A stretch of DNA of 64,000 nt. Origin: Pseudomaricurvus sp. HS19 (GTDB taxonomy: Bacteria > Pseudomonadota > Gammaproteobacteria > Pseudomonadales > Cellvibrionaceae). Of this stretch, positions 1 through 9,998 are shown piece by piece. The position numbers and the translations under genes are program-made. The notes under the pieces are model-generated. The model saw only the letters and a list, made by a program, of their open reading frames with translations, did no database searches and was not told where the DNA came from. Location of the stretch: positions 1,673,311 through 1,737,310 of the forward strand of contig NZ_WVVW01000001.1 of assembly GCF_009857815.1 (NCBI RefSeq), in the 5' to 3' direction. Position 1 is the stretch's first letter. The number at the start of each line of letters is the position of its first letter.

Positions 1-1148
1 AGGTTGTTAGCCCCGACCGAAAAGCAGATAAGCGGCAACAGGTAACAGAGGCCCATCACCGCATACACAAGCAACACCAAAGGCAGCACCAACACCGTGC
101 CGGCACTGCTATCTTCACCACCCGGCCCGACCATGGACGTTGCGGTCAGCGCCCCCTTCAAGGCCAGTGCCAATCCTGCCAACAGTGCCGCGGCAGCGGC
201 ACACAGCAACAGTTTGAGCCATAGCCGCAGAAATTGGCTGCTGTCTGCCCCGAATTGAAAATGACGGCTGCCATACATTGAATGACTGACCCAATACCGG
301 TTCTGCCGGTAGAGAAAATAGGGAACCCCCATGACCAGCACCAGCAGCATCGGCGCAACCAGCCACCCGACTGAAGTGGTCCACAGGTTTATCGTTTCCG
401 CCGTCACACCAATTAAAATCAACGCCGATAACGGCAAACCGGTAAAGATCAACATCGCGATCCGGAAGCTGCCATCAAAATCAAAGCGCAGGTTACGCCA
501 CTCACTGTAGCGGGCGTTAAACGTCAGCGCACGCTGTACAAAGAAGGGAATCATCAGAATCGCCATCAGTACCGCTAGCGCCGACACCCACCACAGTGGG
601 GTACTCGTCCCCACGACGTAGGCGACGACCAGCGCGAGGGCAAGCACACGTCCCTTGAGGATAGCGACCGGATTGGCGAGATAGGTGAAACGGCTGCCGT
701 CGAGTTCGGTATTGCCGTAGAAGTACTGTCTGGTGCGCACCTTGGCCCAGGCAGAATAGATCCCCAGGGTGGCGATGGTGAGCAGGATGTTGACGATCCA
801 GATACGAAAATATTCGCCGCCGCTGCCGTGAAAGCAGAAGCCGTGGGCCTGTTCTGTGGAGGGTTCCCCCGTGGCAATCACACCGGAATCCAGGGCCGGC
901 GCAACCACGCCAGCGGGGCTGGGCTCCAGATCCGCCCTGGCACCAAGACGTTCCAGCCGTCGCAGGTAATCCCTGGCCGGCATCTCTTCCTGTGCCGCTC
1001 TGAGACAATAGCAATTGCCACTGAAAATCTGCTCAACTTTGCTGTCACTGAGCTTAAAGCTGCGGGCGAAAGCCTGCTTCACCTCATCCCGCGAAAAACC
1101 TGCCAGCACTTCCCCATGGAATACCACATCGAATAGTGCCTGCGTCAT
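1..1148 (-). CDS. DUF898 (YjgN-like) inner-membrane protein, 3' end cut by window edge
   Basis: The reading frame opens at an ATG at 1148 behind a GGGAGAGG ribosome site and stays open to the window edge, about 382 codons, so the C-terminus is missing. After a soluble N-terminal part of about 105 residues comes the DUF898 signature (HGSGGEYFRIWIVN, then GIYSAWAKVR and YFYGNTELDG), followed by several hydrophobic segments, as expected for a polytopic inner-membrane protein. The N-terminal part resembles a small stand-alone domain fused to the membrane region. The family's function is unknown. It is convergent with nothing visible and is separated from the guanidine operon end by about 120 bp. 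Confidence 0.85.
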   Translation of the reverse strand, partial: MTQALFDVVFHGEVLAGFSRDEVKQAFARSFKLSDSKVEQIFSGNCYCLRAAQEEMPARDYLRRLERLGARADLEPSPAGVVAPALDSGVIATGEPSTEQAHGFCFHGSGGEYFRIWIVNILLTIATLGIYSAWAKVRTRQYFYGNTELDGSRFTYLANPVAILKGRVLALALVVAYVVGTSTPLWWVSALAVLMAILMIPFFVQRALTFNARYSEWRNLRFDFDGSFRIAMLIFTGLPLSALILIGVTAETINLWTTSVGWLVAPMLLVLVMGVPYFLYRQNRYWVSHSMYGSRHFQFGADSSQFLRLWLKLLLCAAAAALLAGLALALKGALTATSMVGPGGEDSSAGTVLVLPLVLLVYAVMGLCYLLPLICFSVGANN

Positions 1149-1272
1149 GCCTCTCCCTTACTGCCTGAATGAATTCCGTTCTGCGTACATGCAGAGGGCA
1201 GCATACATCAGGAGGCATGAGCGACCAAACCGGGCCATCCTTAGCCTCGGCCAGTGCGCACAAAGGCGGTGG

Positions 1273-3081
1273 TTATTTACTTGCCAGGTAACTGCGCCAA
1301 CCACCGAGATGGGTGATCTCCTGCGCACCCTCAATACCGTAAGGCTCGCAGATAAAGCCGGTCACCAGGGAATCGTCAGCCAGACGCACCTTGCCAATCC
1401 CCAGCGGCGCGGGAATGCCGGCAACAAAACTGCCGAACTCCGCCGCAGGTACAGACCACACTTCCACTTCAATCGACGAACCTTTCTCGTCACAGACCAG
1501 CCCCGGACGATAGGGCGGGCCACCCGCCAATGCGTACATCCGGTAGCAAGGCGCCGTGTGGGTTTTGCTCTTCAGCACAGCGCCGCGCTCGCGCAGCTGC
1601 CAGTTGAGCGGCAGGCCATCCAGGTGCGCACCACACACCACCACATCAATGCTGGCAGTCGCGGCGGTTACTGCACTGTCCGCGTACTCTACCGGCATCT
1701 CCGATGCACCCAGCGTGAGTCCGGCCTGGCGGTGAACCCGGCGGGCAATGGAGAGCAGTTCGCGATCTTTAAACACCTGTCCCGCCAGCGTGATACCAAA
1801 CGGCAGACCGTTAGTGGCCATCTGCGTCGGTACCGCCACCGCCGAGTAATCCAGCAGGTTCATAAAGTTGGTGTAGAGACCAAACTGGCTGTTACGCAGG
1901 ATCGGCTCTGCCAGCATCTCTTCAATGGTGAAGCAGCGGCCGACCGTGGGCGTGAGCAAACAGTCTACCGAGGCCATGGTCTCGTCGCAGACAGCCTTCA
2001 GCGCGCGCAGGCGATACTGGGCCTTGAACAGGTCCGTGGCTTTGGGCTTGCTGCCGGGCTCGATAATCTGCCGCACCACCGGGAAGATCGCGTCCGGGTT
2101 GTCATCCACCAGTGGCTGCGCTGCCAGGTAGCGCTCCGCCACCCAGGGGCCTTCGTAGAGCAGGCGCGCCGCCTCTTCAAACGGTGCGTAGTCGATCTCC
2201 ACAAATTCGAAGCCCTGTGCCGCCAGCTCCTGCAGGGTTTTGTTATAGGCGTTCTCATAGGCTTCATCGCCAAAGAACTGCAACTGCGCTGGCGGGATCA
2301 CACCTACCCGCAGATTGCCGCCGCGCTCTCCGTAGTGACGAGCAGCATTATTGAACGGGTTTTTGCGGCTGTAGGCATCTGTGCTGTCATAGCCTTCGGC
2401 GACCGCCAGCACGTCATTGGCATCATCGGTATCCAGCGCAAAGATGGTAATGCAATCAAGACTGCGACAGGCGGGCAACATACCGCTGGCGGACAACAGG
2501 CCAATGGAAGGCTTCACTCCCACCAGGTTGTTAAAGCAGGCCGGCACGCGACCGGAACCGGCGGTATCCGTGCCGAGACTGAAGCTCACCAGACCCAGCG
2601 CCACAGACACGGAAGAGCCAGCGCTGGAACCACCGCTGACATATTCCGGGTTGAAAGAGTTCTTGCAGGGCCCCCAGGGCGAGCGGGTACCGTTCAGGCC
2701 GGTGGCAAACTGGTCGAGGTTGGTCTTGCCCACGGGAATGGCACCGGCATCAATCAGCTGTTGCACGACGGTGGCCGAGGACTCGGGCGTGTAGGCAAAC
2801 TCCTTACAGGCGGCGGTGGTGGGAATACCGGCCAGATCGATATTGTCCTTGATGGCGAAGGGAATGCCCCACAGTGGCGAGGTGGCCGGATCCTTGTCCG
2901 CCAGCGTTGCCAGCAGCGGCGCCTGTTCTTCTTCGGTAAGCAAGTGAATCCAGATATTGCGATCCTCGTACTCCGCGGCACGGGTACGAATTTCAGCAAA
3001 CAGCTCTGCCGGTGTCAGTGAGCCATCCAGATAAGCGCCGCGCAGCGCGCTGACAGTCATGTTACGGGAAATCTGTGTCAT
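1273..3081 (-). CDS. atzF: Allophanate hydrolase
   Basis: It hydrolyses allophanate to two ammonia and CO2, the last step after urea or carboxyguanidine processing. The N-terminal amidase-signature domain (about 1-440) shows the Ser-cisSer-Lys machinery: K78 in AIKDN, the serine cluster GGSSAGSS at 150-157, and S176 in TDTAGSGRVP. The C-terminal ~160 residues match the small allophanate-hydrolase C domain. At 602 aa it has the normal length for stand-alone AtzF. I chose the ATG at 3081 because GAAGAGG lies at the right distance; an ATG further upstream (3099) has no such site. It is the last gene of the operon, 46 bp after the carboxylase. Confidence 0.95.
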   Translation of the reverse strand: MTQISRNMTVSALRGAYLDGSLTPAELFAEIRTRAAEYEDRNIWIHLLTEEEQAPLLATLADKDPATSPLWGIPFAIKDNIDLAGIPTTAACKEFAYTPESSATVVQQLIDAGAIPVGKTNLDQFATGLNGTRSPWGPCKNSFNPEYVSGGSSAGSSVSVALGLVSFSLGTDTAGSGRVPACFNNLVGVKPSIGLLSASGMLPACRSLDCITIFALDTDDANDVLAVAEGYDSTDAYSRKNPFNNAARHYGERGGNLRVGVIPPAQLQFFGDEAYENAYNKTLQELAAQGFEFVEIDYAPFEEAARLLYEGPWVAERYLAAQPLVDDNPDAIFPVVRQIIEPGSKPKATDLFKAQYRLRALKAVCDETMASVDCLLTPTVGRCFTIEEMLAEPILRNSQFGLYTNFMNLLDYSAVAVPTQMATNGLPFGITLAGQVFKDRELLSIARRVHRQAGLTLGASEMPVEYADSAVTAATASIDVVVCGAHLDGLPLNWQLRERGAVLKSKTHTAPCYRMYALAGGPPYRPGLVCDEKGSSIEVEVWSVPAAEFGSFVAGIPAPLGIGKVRLADDSLVTGFICEPYGIEGAQEITHLGGWRSYLASK

Positions 3082-3127
3082 GGTTGTAAGCCTCTTCAAT
3101 CTTTTCTGCGTTCGTCAGCGACGCACT

Positions 3128-6100
3128 TCACGCGTCCTGCGACTCTTCGATAACAATTAATGCCTGACCGGCGTCCACCCGTTGTCCGCTGTTTAGCAAC
3201 ACATGGGTCACCTTGCCCGCCACCGGCGTCTGCACCGGAATCTCCATCTTCATGGACTCCAGAATCATCAGCGTGCTGCCGGCGGTCACTTCATCGCCTA
3301 CCTGCACCTGGGACTGCCAGACACTGCCGGAGACTGGGCTGTCGAGCACAAAGCTCTCTTCCGGCCAGTCCACCTCGGTGGCTGTACTGGCCTGCTCTTC
3401 GGCTTCGTAATTGAATTGTCCGGTGGCGTGCCAGTGGGCCAGCTCCTCCTCAAACGCCTGCTGGCGCAGATCGCGGAACTGGTCGATATCATCGGCGTTG
3501 GTCTGCAAAAACTGCTGATACTCCGCCAGGCTGAAACTGCTCTCTTCAATCTTCAGCGGGTAACGCCCTTGCGGAAACTGCTTGCGGATTTCTGTCAGCT
3601 CGGCATTGGAGACCTCGTAAAAGCGGATCTGGTCGAAGAAGCGCAACAGCCACGGCTGGGTAAACTCTGTGGTTTCGCGATAGCGGTTCCACATCTGCAG
3701 GGTGCGCCCCACAAACTGGTAACCGCCGGGACCTTCCATGCCGTAAACACAGAGGTAGGAGCCACCGATACCGACAGAGTTTTCCGCCGTCCAGGTACGG
3801 GCCGGGTTGTATTTGGTGGTCACCAGGCGATGGCGCGGATCTACCGGCGTGGCCACCGGCGCCCCCAAATACACATCACCGAGGCCCATCACCAGGTAGG
3901 AGGCGTCGAAGACAATCTTCTTCACATCATCGATGCTGTCGAGACCGTTGATGCGACGGATAAATTCCAGGTTGCTGGGGCACCAGGGCGCATTCTTGCG
4001 CACCGATTGGTCGTACTTCTGAATCGCCAGCTGACAGGCTTCGTCATCCCACGAGAGCGGGATATGCACGATACGGGACGGCACCCGCAGCTCGTCCAAC
4101 TGGGTTACCAGAAAGCGTTCACCGGCCTGCAGATGGTCCACCAGCTGCCGCCAGCTCAGTTGCTGGCTGTCATAGTGCACCTGCAGGGAGCGAATACCCG
4201 GCGTCAGCTCGCGCATGCCCGGCAGCGGATTTTTCTTCAGCCACTGCATCAGGGCGTGGGCGCGGAAACGCAGCTCGATATCCAGTACCTGCTCGCCGTA
4301 CTCCGCCAGCAGGAAGTGATCGCCGGCGGCGCGGTAGACCACCGGCACACCGGCTTCCGAAGCATCCAGAGTATCGAGAATGGGAGAGGTCAGTGGCTGC
4401 GGTTGCCACGCAATGGTTTCTGCAGACAGCGCATCCACTTCGCGCAGGTCCGATGCCTCCAGCTCGACGGCTGCGTCGATGGAGACCGGCACAAACCGGA
4501 TCTTGTCGCCGGCGCGCAGCTGGCCCAGTTTCCACAGATCCGCCTTGATCACCGTCGCCGGACAGACAAAGCCACCCAGTGACGGACCGTCCGGGCCAAG
4601 GATCACCGGCATATCACCGGTGAAATCCACGGTACCAAACGCATAGGCATTGTCGTGGATGTTGGAGGGGTGCAGGCCCGCCTCGCCCCCATCCTTGCGC
4701 GCCCACTTCGGCTTGGGACCGATCAGGCGCACACCGGTACGGCTGGAGTTGTAGTGCACCTCCCACTCATGGGCGAAGAAGGTATCGATGTCCTCATCGG
4801 TGAAAAAGTCCGGCGCGCCGTGGGGACCGTAGATCACCCGCAATTGCCACTGGTTACTGATGGGTGACTGCAACTCGACCGGCAGCGCTTGTGACTCAAC
4901 CGCATCGCTCTCTGCGCTCAGGTGCAGCACATCACCGGTGCGCAGCGCACGGCCGTTGTGACCACCGAACTGGCCGAGGGTAAAGGTGGAGCGGGAACCC
5001 AGGTACTCGGGACACTGGATACCGCCACGCACACACAGATAGCTGCGGGCACCTTCGGACTTGATGCGACCCAGCGTCAGGGTCTGGCCTGCGGCCACGT
5101 TGATGACCTGCCACATGGCTACCGCATCGCCATCCAGCTTTGCATCAATGTCGGCGCCGGCAATCACCACCTGAGTAGCACTGCTGAACTGCAGGGTCGG
5201 CCCCTGCATGGTGATTTCCAGGCCGGCCACCATGGGGTCGTTCTGCAGCAGGCGGTTGGCGAGACGGAAGGAGCGGTTATCAAACGGGCCGGAAGGCGGC
5301 ACGCCCACATCCCAGTAGCCACTGCGGGCGGGGTAATCCTGAATGGTGGTCTGGGTGCCGCCGTGCAACACATCCATACGCGCCGGGGAAAACACAAAAT
5401 CGTTCAGGTAGCGGGTGGTCACTTCACCGGCCAGCAGTTTGGCATCGCGGGTGAGTGCACGCAGGTAGCTGAGGTTGGTTTCGCTGCCGTACAGGCTGGT
5501 CTCATCCAGCACGCTTTGCAGTTTGGCCAGCGCCGCTTCCCGATCCCCATCGTGCACAATCACCTTGGCCAGCATAGGGTCGAAGTACGGCGGCACTTCA
5601 ATACCGGTCTCCACCCAGCGATCGATGCGCACACCCTCCCCTTCCGGGAACGTCACTTCGGTCAGCAAACCCGGGCATGGCTGAAAATCGCGATAGGGAT
5701 CCTCGGCGTAGATACGCACCTGAATAGCGTGCCCCTGTGGCTGCAGCTGCTGGCGTTTTTCCGCCAGTTGCAGTTCATCACCCGCCGCCAGCCGTACCAT
5801 CCACTCCACCAGGTCCACACCGTAGACCTCTTCGGTCACGCCGTGCTCCACCTGCAGGCGGGTGTTCACTTCCAGGAAGTAAAATTCACTGGTGTCGGCG
5901 TCGAAGATAAATTCCACAGTACCGGCATTGCGGTAGTTGACGCTGGAGAGCAAGGCTTCCGCGGTGCTGTGCAGGTTACGGCGCACCTCGTCAGTCAGGT
6001 GGGGTGCAGGGCACTCCTCCACCACCTTCTGGTTGCGACGCTGGCTCGAGCAGTCGCGCTCGCCGATGGCCAGTGCTTCGCCCCTGCCATCACCAAAAAC

Positions 6101-6733
6101 CTGCACCTCGATATGACGGGCGCGGGCAATAAATTTTTCAATAAAAACGCCGTCGTCGGCGAAATTGTTGGCACCGAGACGCTTCACGGAATCGAAAGCA
6201 CCGGAGAGTTGCTCCGCCGAGTGGCAGAGCTGCATGCCGATACCACCGCCACCGGCAGTGCTCTTCAGCATCACCGGATAGCCGATCTGGTCTGCCGCAA
6301 CCAGAGCTGCGTCGAGATCGGTGAGCAGGTCGGTACCGGGGGAGAGGGGCACGCCGGCGTTCTGTGCCAGCTCCCGCGCCTTGTGCTTGAGGCCAAACAC
6401 CTGCATCTGCTCCGGCGTCGGACCGATAAAGGCAACGCCCGCTTCCTCGCAGCGCTTCACAAACGCCGAGTTTTCGCTGAGGAAGCCATAGCCGGGATGT
6501 ATCGCCTGGGCACCACTCTCTTTGGCGATGGCGAGGATCTTGTCCACATCCAGGTAGGTGACTGCGGCCGCACCCTCCCCCAGATTGTAAGCTTCATCGG
6601 CGAGGCGCACGTGCAGGCTGTCGGCGTCGCTGTCGGCATAAACCGCAACGGAGGCGATATTGAGTTTTTTCAGGGTGCGAATAATACGAACGGCGATGGC
6701 CCCGCGGTTCGCGATCAGAACTTTGGTAAACAT
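3128..6733 (-). CDS. uca: Urea/guanidine carboxylase (biotin-dependent, probably guanidine carboxylase)
   Basis: This is a single-chain biotin enzyme of 1201 aa with biotin carboxylase first (about 1-450, ATP-grasp glycine loop STAGGGGIG), then the two KipA/KipI-like carboxyltransferase halves (about 460-1030), and a biotinyl domain at the end with K1162 in ESMKM. The family carboxylates urea to allophanate or, in operons like this one, guanidine to carboxyguanidine. The riboswitch, the two DUF1989 genes and the transporter argue for guanidine as the natural substrate; that choice is inference from context. It is separated from UAAP2 by 109 bp holding a small hairpin (6772-6787), and it starts with ATG at 6733. 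Confidence 0.95.
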   Translation of the reverse strand: MFTKVLIANRGAIAVRIIRTLKKLNIASVAVYADSDADSLHVRLADEAYNLGEGAAAVTYLDVDKILAIAKESGAQAIHPGYGFLSENSAFVKRCEEAGVAFIGPTPEQMQVFGLKHKARELAQNAGVPLSPGTDLLTDLDAALVAADQIGYPVMLKSTAGGGGIGMQLCHSAEQLSGAFDSVKRLGANNFADDGVFIEKFIARARHIEVQVFGDGRGEALAIGERDCSSQRRNQKVVEECPAPHLTDEVRRNLHSTAEALLSSVNYRNAGTVEFIFDADTSEFYFLEVNTRLQVEHGVTEEVYGVDLVEWMVRLAAGDELQLAEKRQQLQPQGHAIQVRIYAEDPYRDFQPCPGLLTEVTFPEGEGVRIDRWVETGIEVPPYFDPMLAKVIVHDGDREAALAKLQSVLDETSLYGSETNLSYLRALTRDAKLLAGEVTTRYLNDFVFSPARMDVLHGGTQTTIQDYPARSGYWDVGVPPSGPFDNRSFRLANRLLQNDPMVAGLEITMQGPTLQFSSATQVVIAGADIDAKLDGDAVAMWQVINVAAGQTLTLGRIKSEGARSYLCVRGGIQCPEYLGSRSTFTLGQFGGHNGRALRTGDVLHLSAESDAVESQALPVELQSPISNQWQLRVIYGPHGAPDFFTDEDIDTFFAHEWEVHYNSSRTGVRLIGPKPKWARKDGGEAGLHPSNIHDNAYAFGTVDFTGDMPVILGPDGPSLGGFVCPATVIKADLWKLGQLRAGDKIRFVPVSIDAAVELEASDLREVDALSAETIAWQPQPLTSPILDTLDASEAGVPVVYRAAGDHFLLAEYGEQVLDIELRFRAHALMQWLKKNPLPGMRELTPGIRSLQVHYDSQQLSWRQLVDHLQAGERFLVTQLDELRVPSRIVHIPLSWDDEACQLAIQKYDQSVRKNAPWCPSNLEFIRRINGLDSIDDVKKIVFDASYLVMGLGDVYLGAPVATPVDPRHRLVTTKYNPARTWTAENSVGIGGSYLCVYGMEGPGGYQFVGRTLQMWNRYRETTEFTQPWLLRFFDQIRFYEVSNAELTEIRKQFPQGRYPLKIEESSFSLAEYQQFLQTNADDIDQFRDLRQQAFEEELAHWHATGQFNYEAEEQASTATEVDWPEESFVLDSPVSGSVWQSQVQVGDEVTAGSTLMILESMKMEIPVQTPVAGKVTHVLLNSGQRVDAGQALIVIEESQDA

Positions 6734-6842
6734 AAGCTACCTGTATCGGGTCGTCCCGGAAGTTCTTACAACGACGGTCGTCCGTCGAGGTTGGTCAAAA
6801 GAGGTTGTGCTGAAAAATGACAACGTCAAACAGAAATCGTAA

Positions 6843-7484
6843 TTAAGCCGCCCAGACGATGTATTCGATCGGGGTCGGATTGTAGCCGTTACAGGGGTTG
6901 TTCAGCTGCGGGCAGTTGGAGATCAACACCACCACATCCATCACCGCCTTCAGCTCTACATACTTGCCCGGCGCCGAGATGCCGTCTTCAAACGTGAGGC
7001 CACCTTCGGAGGTCACCGGCACATTCATAAAGAAATTGATGTTGTGGCTGATATCGCGCTTGCTGATGCCATACTCCGGGTGCTCGGCGATGGCCAGCAT
7101 CCAGCTGTCGCGGCAGGCGTGCATGCAGCGCTTTTCCAGATCGTAGCGCACCGTGTTGCTCTCGGTGGCACAGGCACCACCCAGTGTGTCGTGGCGACCA
7201 CAGGTATCGGCCACGATCTCCAGCATCACGTTGTTGTGGTTGGAGCGCAGCTTCGAGCCAGCAGTGAGGTAGACATTGCCCTGCTCGCGAATGGTGTCGG
7301 TGGCGCTGTAGCGTTCAGCCGGATCGTGCGCATTAAAGAACAGGGTGTCCGCCGCCTGGTTGCCTTCCAGATCGAGAATGCGGAAGGTCTCACCGGCTTT
7401 AACCACACCGATAAAGTAATCACCGGCGTCCACCACCTGACGAAACACCGCGTTTTCTGCAGTTAATGAAGATTCATACAACAT
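6843..7484 (-). CDS. cgdB: DUF1989 protein UAAP2, carboxyguanidine deiminase subunit
   Basis: This 213 aa protein of the DUF1989 family matches what annotations call urea carboxylase-associated protein 2. Work on guanidine assimilation showed that the two DUF1989 partners form carboxyguanidine deiminase (CgdAB), turning carboxyguanidine into allophanate plus ammonia. Visible family features are the [14 protein letters not shown] segment and the cysteine/histidine-rich middle ([15 protein letters not shown], later CMHAC). The start at 7484 follows a strong GGAGAGG site. It lies 15 bp downstream of its partner and is clearly paralogous to it. Which partner corresponds to CgdA and which to CgdB is assigned by size and order, so the letter is less sure than the function. 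Confidence 0.85.
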   Translation of the reverse strand: MLYESSLTAENAVFRQVVDAGDYFIGVVKAGETFRILDLEGNQAADTLFFNAHDPAERYSATDTIREQGNVYLTAGSKLRSNHNNVMLEIVADTCGRHDTLGGACATESNTVRYDLEKRCMHACRDSWMLAIAEHPEYGISKRDISHNINFFMNVPVTSEGGLTFEDGISAPGKYVELKAVMDVVVLISNCPQLNNPCNGYNPTPIEYIVWAA

Positions 7485-7499
7485 GATTTACCTCTCCTG

Positions 7500-8231
7500 T
7501 CAGCTCAGACCCAGCTGATACAGCGAATTGTTCCGGAAGCCGCGACCGTTTTCCGGGCGGAAGTTTTTGCAGTAGTCGTCGTCGGTCACCGGTGCGGCAA
7601 CACCCAGCTCAATCTGTACCGACTTGCGTGGATACTCCGCCGCCTGCTCCAGCGGGTGTGGGCAGGTGTGCAACAGCACCAGGGTATCCATCTCGAAACG
7701 CAGGGTGACCTGACTGCCGGGCTGGCTGTGGCCCGGATCCAGAATCATGCCGCCTTCGTCGTTAACCGCCACCTTGCTGAACCAGTTGACGTTGGCGGCG
7801 AGATCCGCGGCACCGAGACCATACTTGGCCAGCTCTGTGAGGAAGGCATCGTGGCCGTTCTGTTTCCAGTCGTTGTGATCGCTCTGGTAATCGCGCTTGC
7901 CCCAGCGCGCCTGCACATGACTGGCGTGGGAGTTACCACACACGGTTTCGTGCCAGCCAAGGGAGTCTTCAACCACCGAGGCAAAGATGCGCCCCATGTC
8001 GGAGTAGAGACAGTTACCGCGGCTCAGGCGGAAGGTGTGCTGGCACTTGAGGGTATCCGGTGCGTTGTAGCGCTCCAGCAGGTTTTCCGGGTTGTAAAAC
8101 AGCATGCCGACGTTGGCACCACCCTGCAGGTCGGTGAGACGCATAACGGTGCCGCGACGCACCCGCAGCGACCAGTGGGACCCACTGGCCATCTGCGTGG
8201 TGTATTCGATGGAACGAATGTATTCGCTCAT
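7500..8231 (-). CDS. cgdA: DUF1989 protein UAAP1, carboxyguanidine deiminase subunit
   Basis: This is the larger DUF1989 partner (243 aa). It carries the family core GGANVGMLFYNPENLLERYNAP, the CLYSDMGRIFAS segment and a C/H-rich stretch (GWHETVCGNSHASHV) likely to bind metal. With UAAP2 it is expected to hydrolyse carboxyguanidine to allophanate and ammonia, the step that explains why these proteins always travel with the carboxylase. ATG at 8231 follows GGGAG. It is 18 bp after the ABC ATPase stop, so transporter and catabolic enzymes share one transcript. Confidence 0.87.
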   Translation of the reverse strand: MSEYIRSIEYTTQMASGSHWSLRVRRGTVMRLTDLQGGANVGMLFYNPENLLERYNAPDTLKCQHTFRLSRGNCLYSDMGRIFASVVEDSLGWHETVCGNSHASHVQARWGKRDYQSDHNDWKQNGHDAFLTELAKYGLGAADLAANVNWFSKVAVNDEGGMILDPGHSQPGSQVTLRFEMDTLVLLHTCPHPLEQAAEYPRKSVQIELGVAAPVTDDDYCKNFRPENGRGFRNNSLYQLGLS

Positions 8232-8249
8232 GATGAACTCCCTGAGTGA

Positions 8250-9044
8250 TTACACAACGAGCTCGGGCACAGGCCTGAGGCTCTCGTTGATTTCTTTGTA
8301 GATCTGCTTGTCGGCCTGGCCCACAGGCAGATCGTAGGTAATGTTGGCGCCGAAGCGGTTGGGCGCATGGGGATCGTGGCGCAGCTTGTCAAACACCCAC
8401 AGGCGGGTGCCCAGGTAGAAGCCCTCTTTGAGATCGTGGGTCACCATAAACACAGTAAGCTTGTACTCCCGCCACAACTTCAGTACCAGCTCGTGCATAT
8501 CGGCACGAATGCCGGGATCAAGCGCCCCGAATGGCTCGTCCAGCAGCAAAATACGCGGCCTGCCCAACAGCGCCTGGGCAATGGCCAGGCGCTGCTTCAT
8601 GCCACCGGACAATTCATGGGGATAGCGTTTCAGGGCGTGACCGAGACCCACCTGCTCCAGCATCTCGGTGGCTTCAGCTTTGGCCGCGCGACGGGCACCG
8701 CCAAACAGGTAACCGGTAGCGCCGGGTTTCTGGAACGCCTTGGTGGCAATCACGTTTTCCAGCACGGTCATGTGCGGGAAGACCGAATACTGCTGGAACA
8801 CAATGCCCCGATCCGGACCGGGCTCATCGGCAATGGGCTCGCCATCCAGCAGGATTTCACCGCGACTGGGCGACACGGTCCCCAGCAACATATTGAGGAA
8901 CGTACTCTTGCCACAGCCGGAGGTGCCCACCAGGGTGACAAACTCGCCCTCCTTCACCGACACGTTCATGCCTTCGAGGATGACGGCGTCGCCGTACTGC
9001 TTCCAGACGTTCTTTACTTCAATCATGGGTTTGGTATCAGTCAT
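8250..9044 (-). CDS. ABC transporter ATP-binding protein (NitT/TauT type), probable guanidine uptake
   Basis: This cytoplasmic ATPase of 264 aa has Walker A GTSGCGKST at 40-48, the Q-loop FQQYSVFP, the ABC signature LSGGMKQR at 145-152, and Walker B ILLLDEP near 165-171 followed by the D-loop and switch His (VTHD). The family energises import of nitrate, taurine or similar small solutes. The chosen ATG at 9044 overlaps the permease stop (TAATG), typical of translational coupling; the longer frame from 9068 would intrude into the permease. Guanidine as substrate is inferred from the riboswitch and the downstream enzymes. Confidence 0.93.
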   Translation of the reverse strand: MTDTKPMIEVKNVWKQYGDAVILEGMNVSVKEGEFVTLVGTSGCGKSTFLNMLLGTVSPSRGEILLDGEPIADEPGPDRGIVFQQYSVFPHMTVLENVIATKAFQKPGATGYLFGGARRAAKAEATEMLEQVGLGHALKRYPHELSGGMKQRLAIAQALLGRPRILLLDEPFGALDPGIRADMHELVLKLWREYKLTVFMVTHDLKEGFYLGTRLWVFDKLRHDPHAPNRFGANITYDLPVGQADKQIYKEINESLRPVPELVV

Positions 9045-9862
9045 TACTTGCCCCCCTGCGCGTGCCATGGGAACAGGCGACGATTGAGTTCCTTCAAGCC
9101 GAGATCGATCAGGAATGCCAGCAGCGTAATCCAGGCCACGTAAGGCAGGATCACATCCATGGCCATATAGCGGCGTACCAGGAAGATGCGGTAACCAAGA
9201 CCGTCGGTAGCGGCAATGGCTTCGGAAGAGATCAGGAACAACCAGCCGGCACCCAGTGACAGGCGCACTGCATCGATCAGTTTCGGCAACACCTGCGGCA
9301 GAATCACACGGATCATGATCTGCGAGGTGTTGGCTCCCAGGGTTTGCGCCTTGACCAGCTGTTCGGCGGGAATTTCCCGCGTACGACCGACAATATCCCG
9401 GGCAATAAAGGGGGTGATGCCAATGGCGATCAATGCCACTTTCGACAGCTCACCCAGGCCAAACACGATAAACAGGATTGGTAACACCGCCAGCGGCGGG
9501 ATCAGTGAGATCACCGTCAGCAGTGGCGACATCCAAGCGGAGAACAGCGGCAGCGCACCGGCCACCATACCGATCAGTAACCCCAGCACAGCGGCAATGG
9601 CAATGCCCTTGCCCAGACGACTTAAACTGCTGGCGGTGTCCTGCCAAAACATATAGTCGCCGGTGCGCTTACTGGGCTCCAGCGCGTAACGGGACAGTGC
9701 ATCACCGATCTGCCCAAAGCCGGGCAACAACTTATCGTTGGGATTCAGCTCCAGACGCGCATCTGAACTGACCACATAGAGCACCAGCAGCAGCACGAAA
9801 GGCAGCAGGCCGAGGAACAGCGTCAGTGTGCGACTCGGGGTTTGATTAATGAGTTTTTTCAT
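9044..9862 (-). CDS. ABC transporter permease (NitT/TauT type), probable guanidine uptake
   Basis: This is a 272 aa inner-membrane permease of the binding-protein-dependent transport family. A first membrane segment at about 13-30 and a central block (SRLGKGIAIAAVLGLLIGM onward) precede the cytoplasmic coupling EAA-like loop (VGRTREIPAEQLVKAQTLGANTSQIMIRVILPQVLPKLIDAVRLSLG), which contacts the ATPase. It ends in TAATG, shared with the ATPase start. It lies 136 bp downstream of the binding-protein gene, with a strong hairpin between them. Confidence 0.93.
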   Translation of the reverse strand: MKKLINQTPSRTLTLFLGLLPFVLLLVLYVVSSDARLELNPNDKLLPGFGQIGDALSRYALEPSKRTGDYMFWQDTASSLSRLGKGIAIAAVLGLLIGMVAGALPLFSAWMSPLLTVISLIPPLAVLPILFIVFGLGELSKVALIAIGITPFIARDIVGRTREIPAEQLVKAQTLGANTSQIMIRVILPQVLPKLIDAVRLSLGAGWLFLISSEAIAATDGLGYRIFLVRRYMAMDVILPYVAWITLLAFLIDLGLKELNRRLFPWHAQGGK

Positions 9863-9962
9863 TGCTCTCGCTCCGTCACGGTCAGGCTCCAGGCTGAAGC
9901 CTGTTACTCAGTGCCTCACAACACTGACATTAATTCGCATGGATTGAATCAGGGTGAGCAGT

Positions 9963-9984
9963 CACGGCACCCGCGGGTGCCGTG
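9963..9984. terminator. Perfect 22 bp palindrome between binding-protein and permease genes
   Basis: CACGGCACCCG is followed directly by its reverse complement, giving a very stable hairpin 15 bases after the binding-protein stop. No T-tract follows, so it is more likely a 3' stabilising or partial read-through element that leaves more binding protein than permease, as is common in ABC operons. Confidence 0.6.
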
Positions 9985-9998
9985 CTGCCCTCGTGCAA

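Noticed and set aside
1015..3021. 668-codon plus-strand open frame
   Set aside because: Exactly antisense to allophanate hydrolase and the DUF898 start; the His/Arg/Gly-rich translation has no domain and reflects high-GC codon bias on the real strand.
4922..6820. 632-codon plus-strand open frame
   Set aside because: Antisense to the biotin carboxylase, with low-complexity His/Gln/Gly composition and no family motif.
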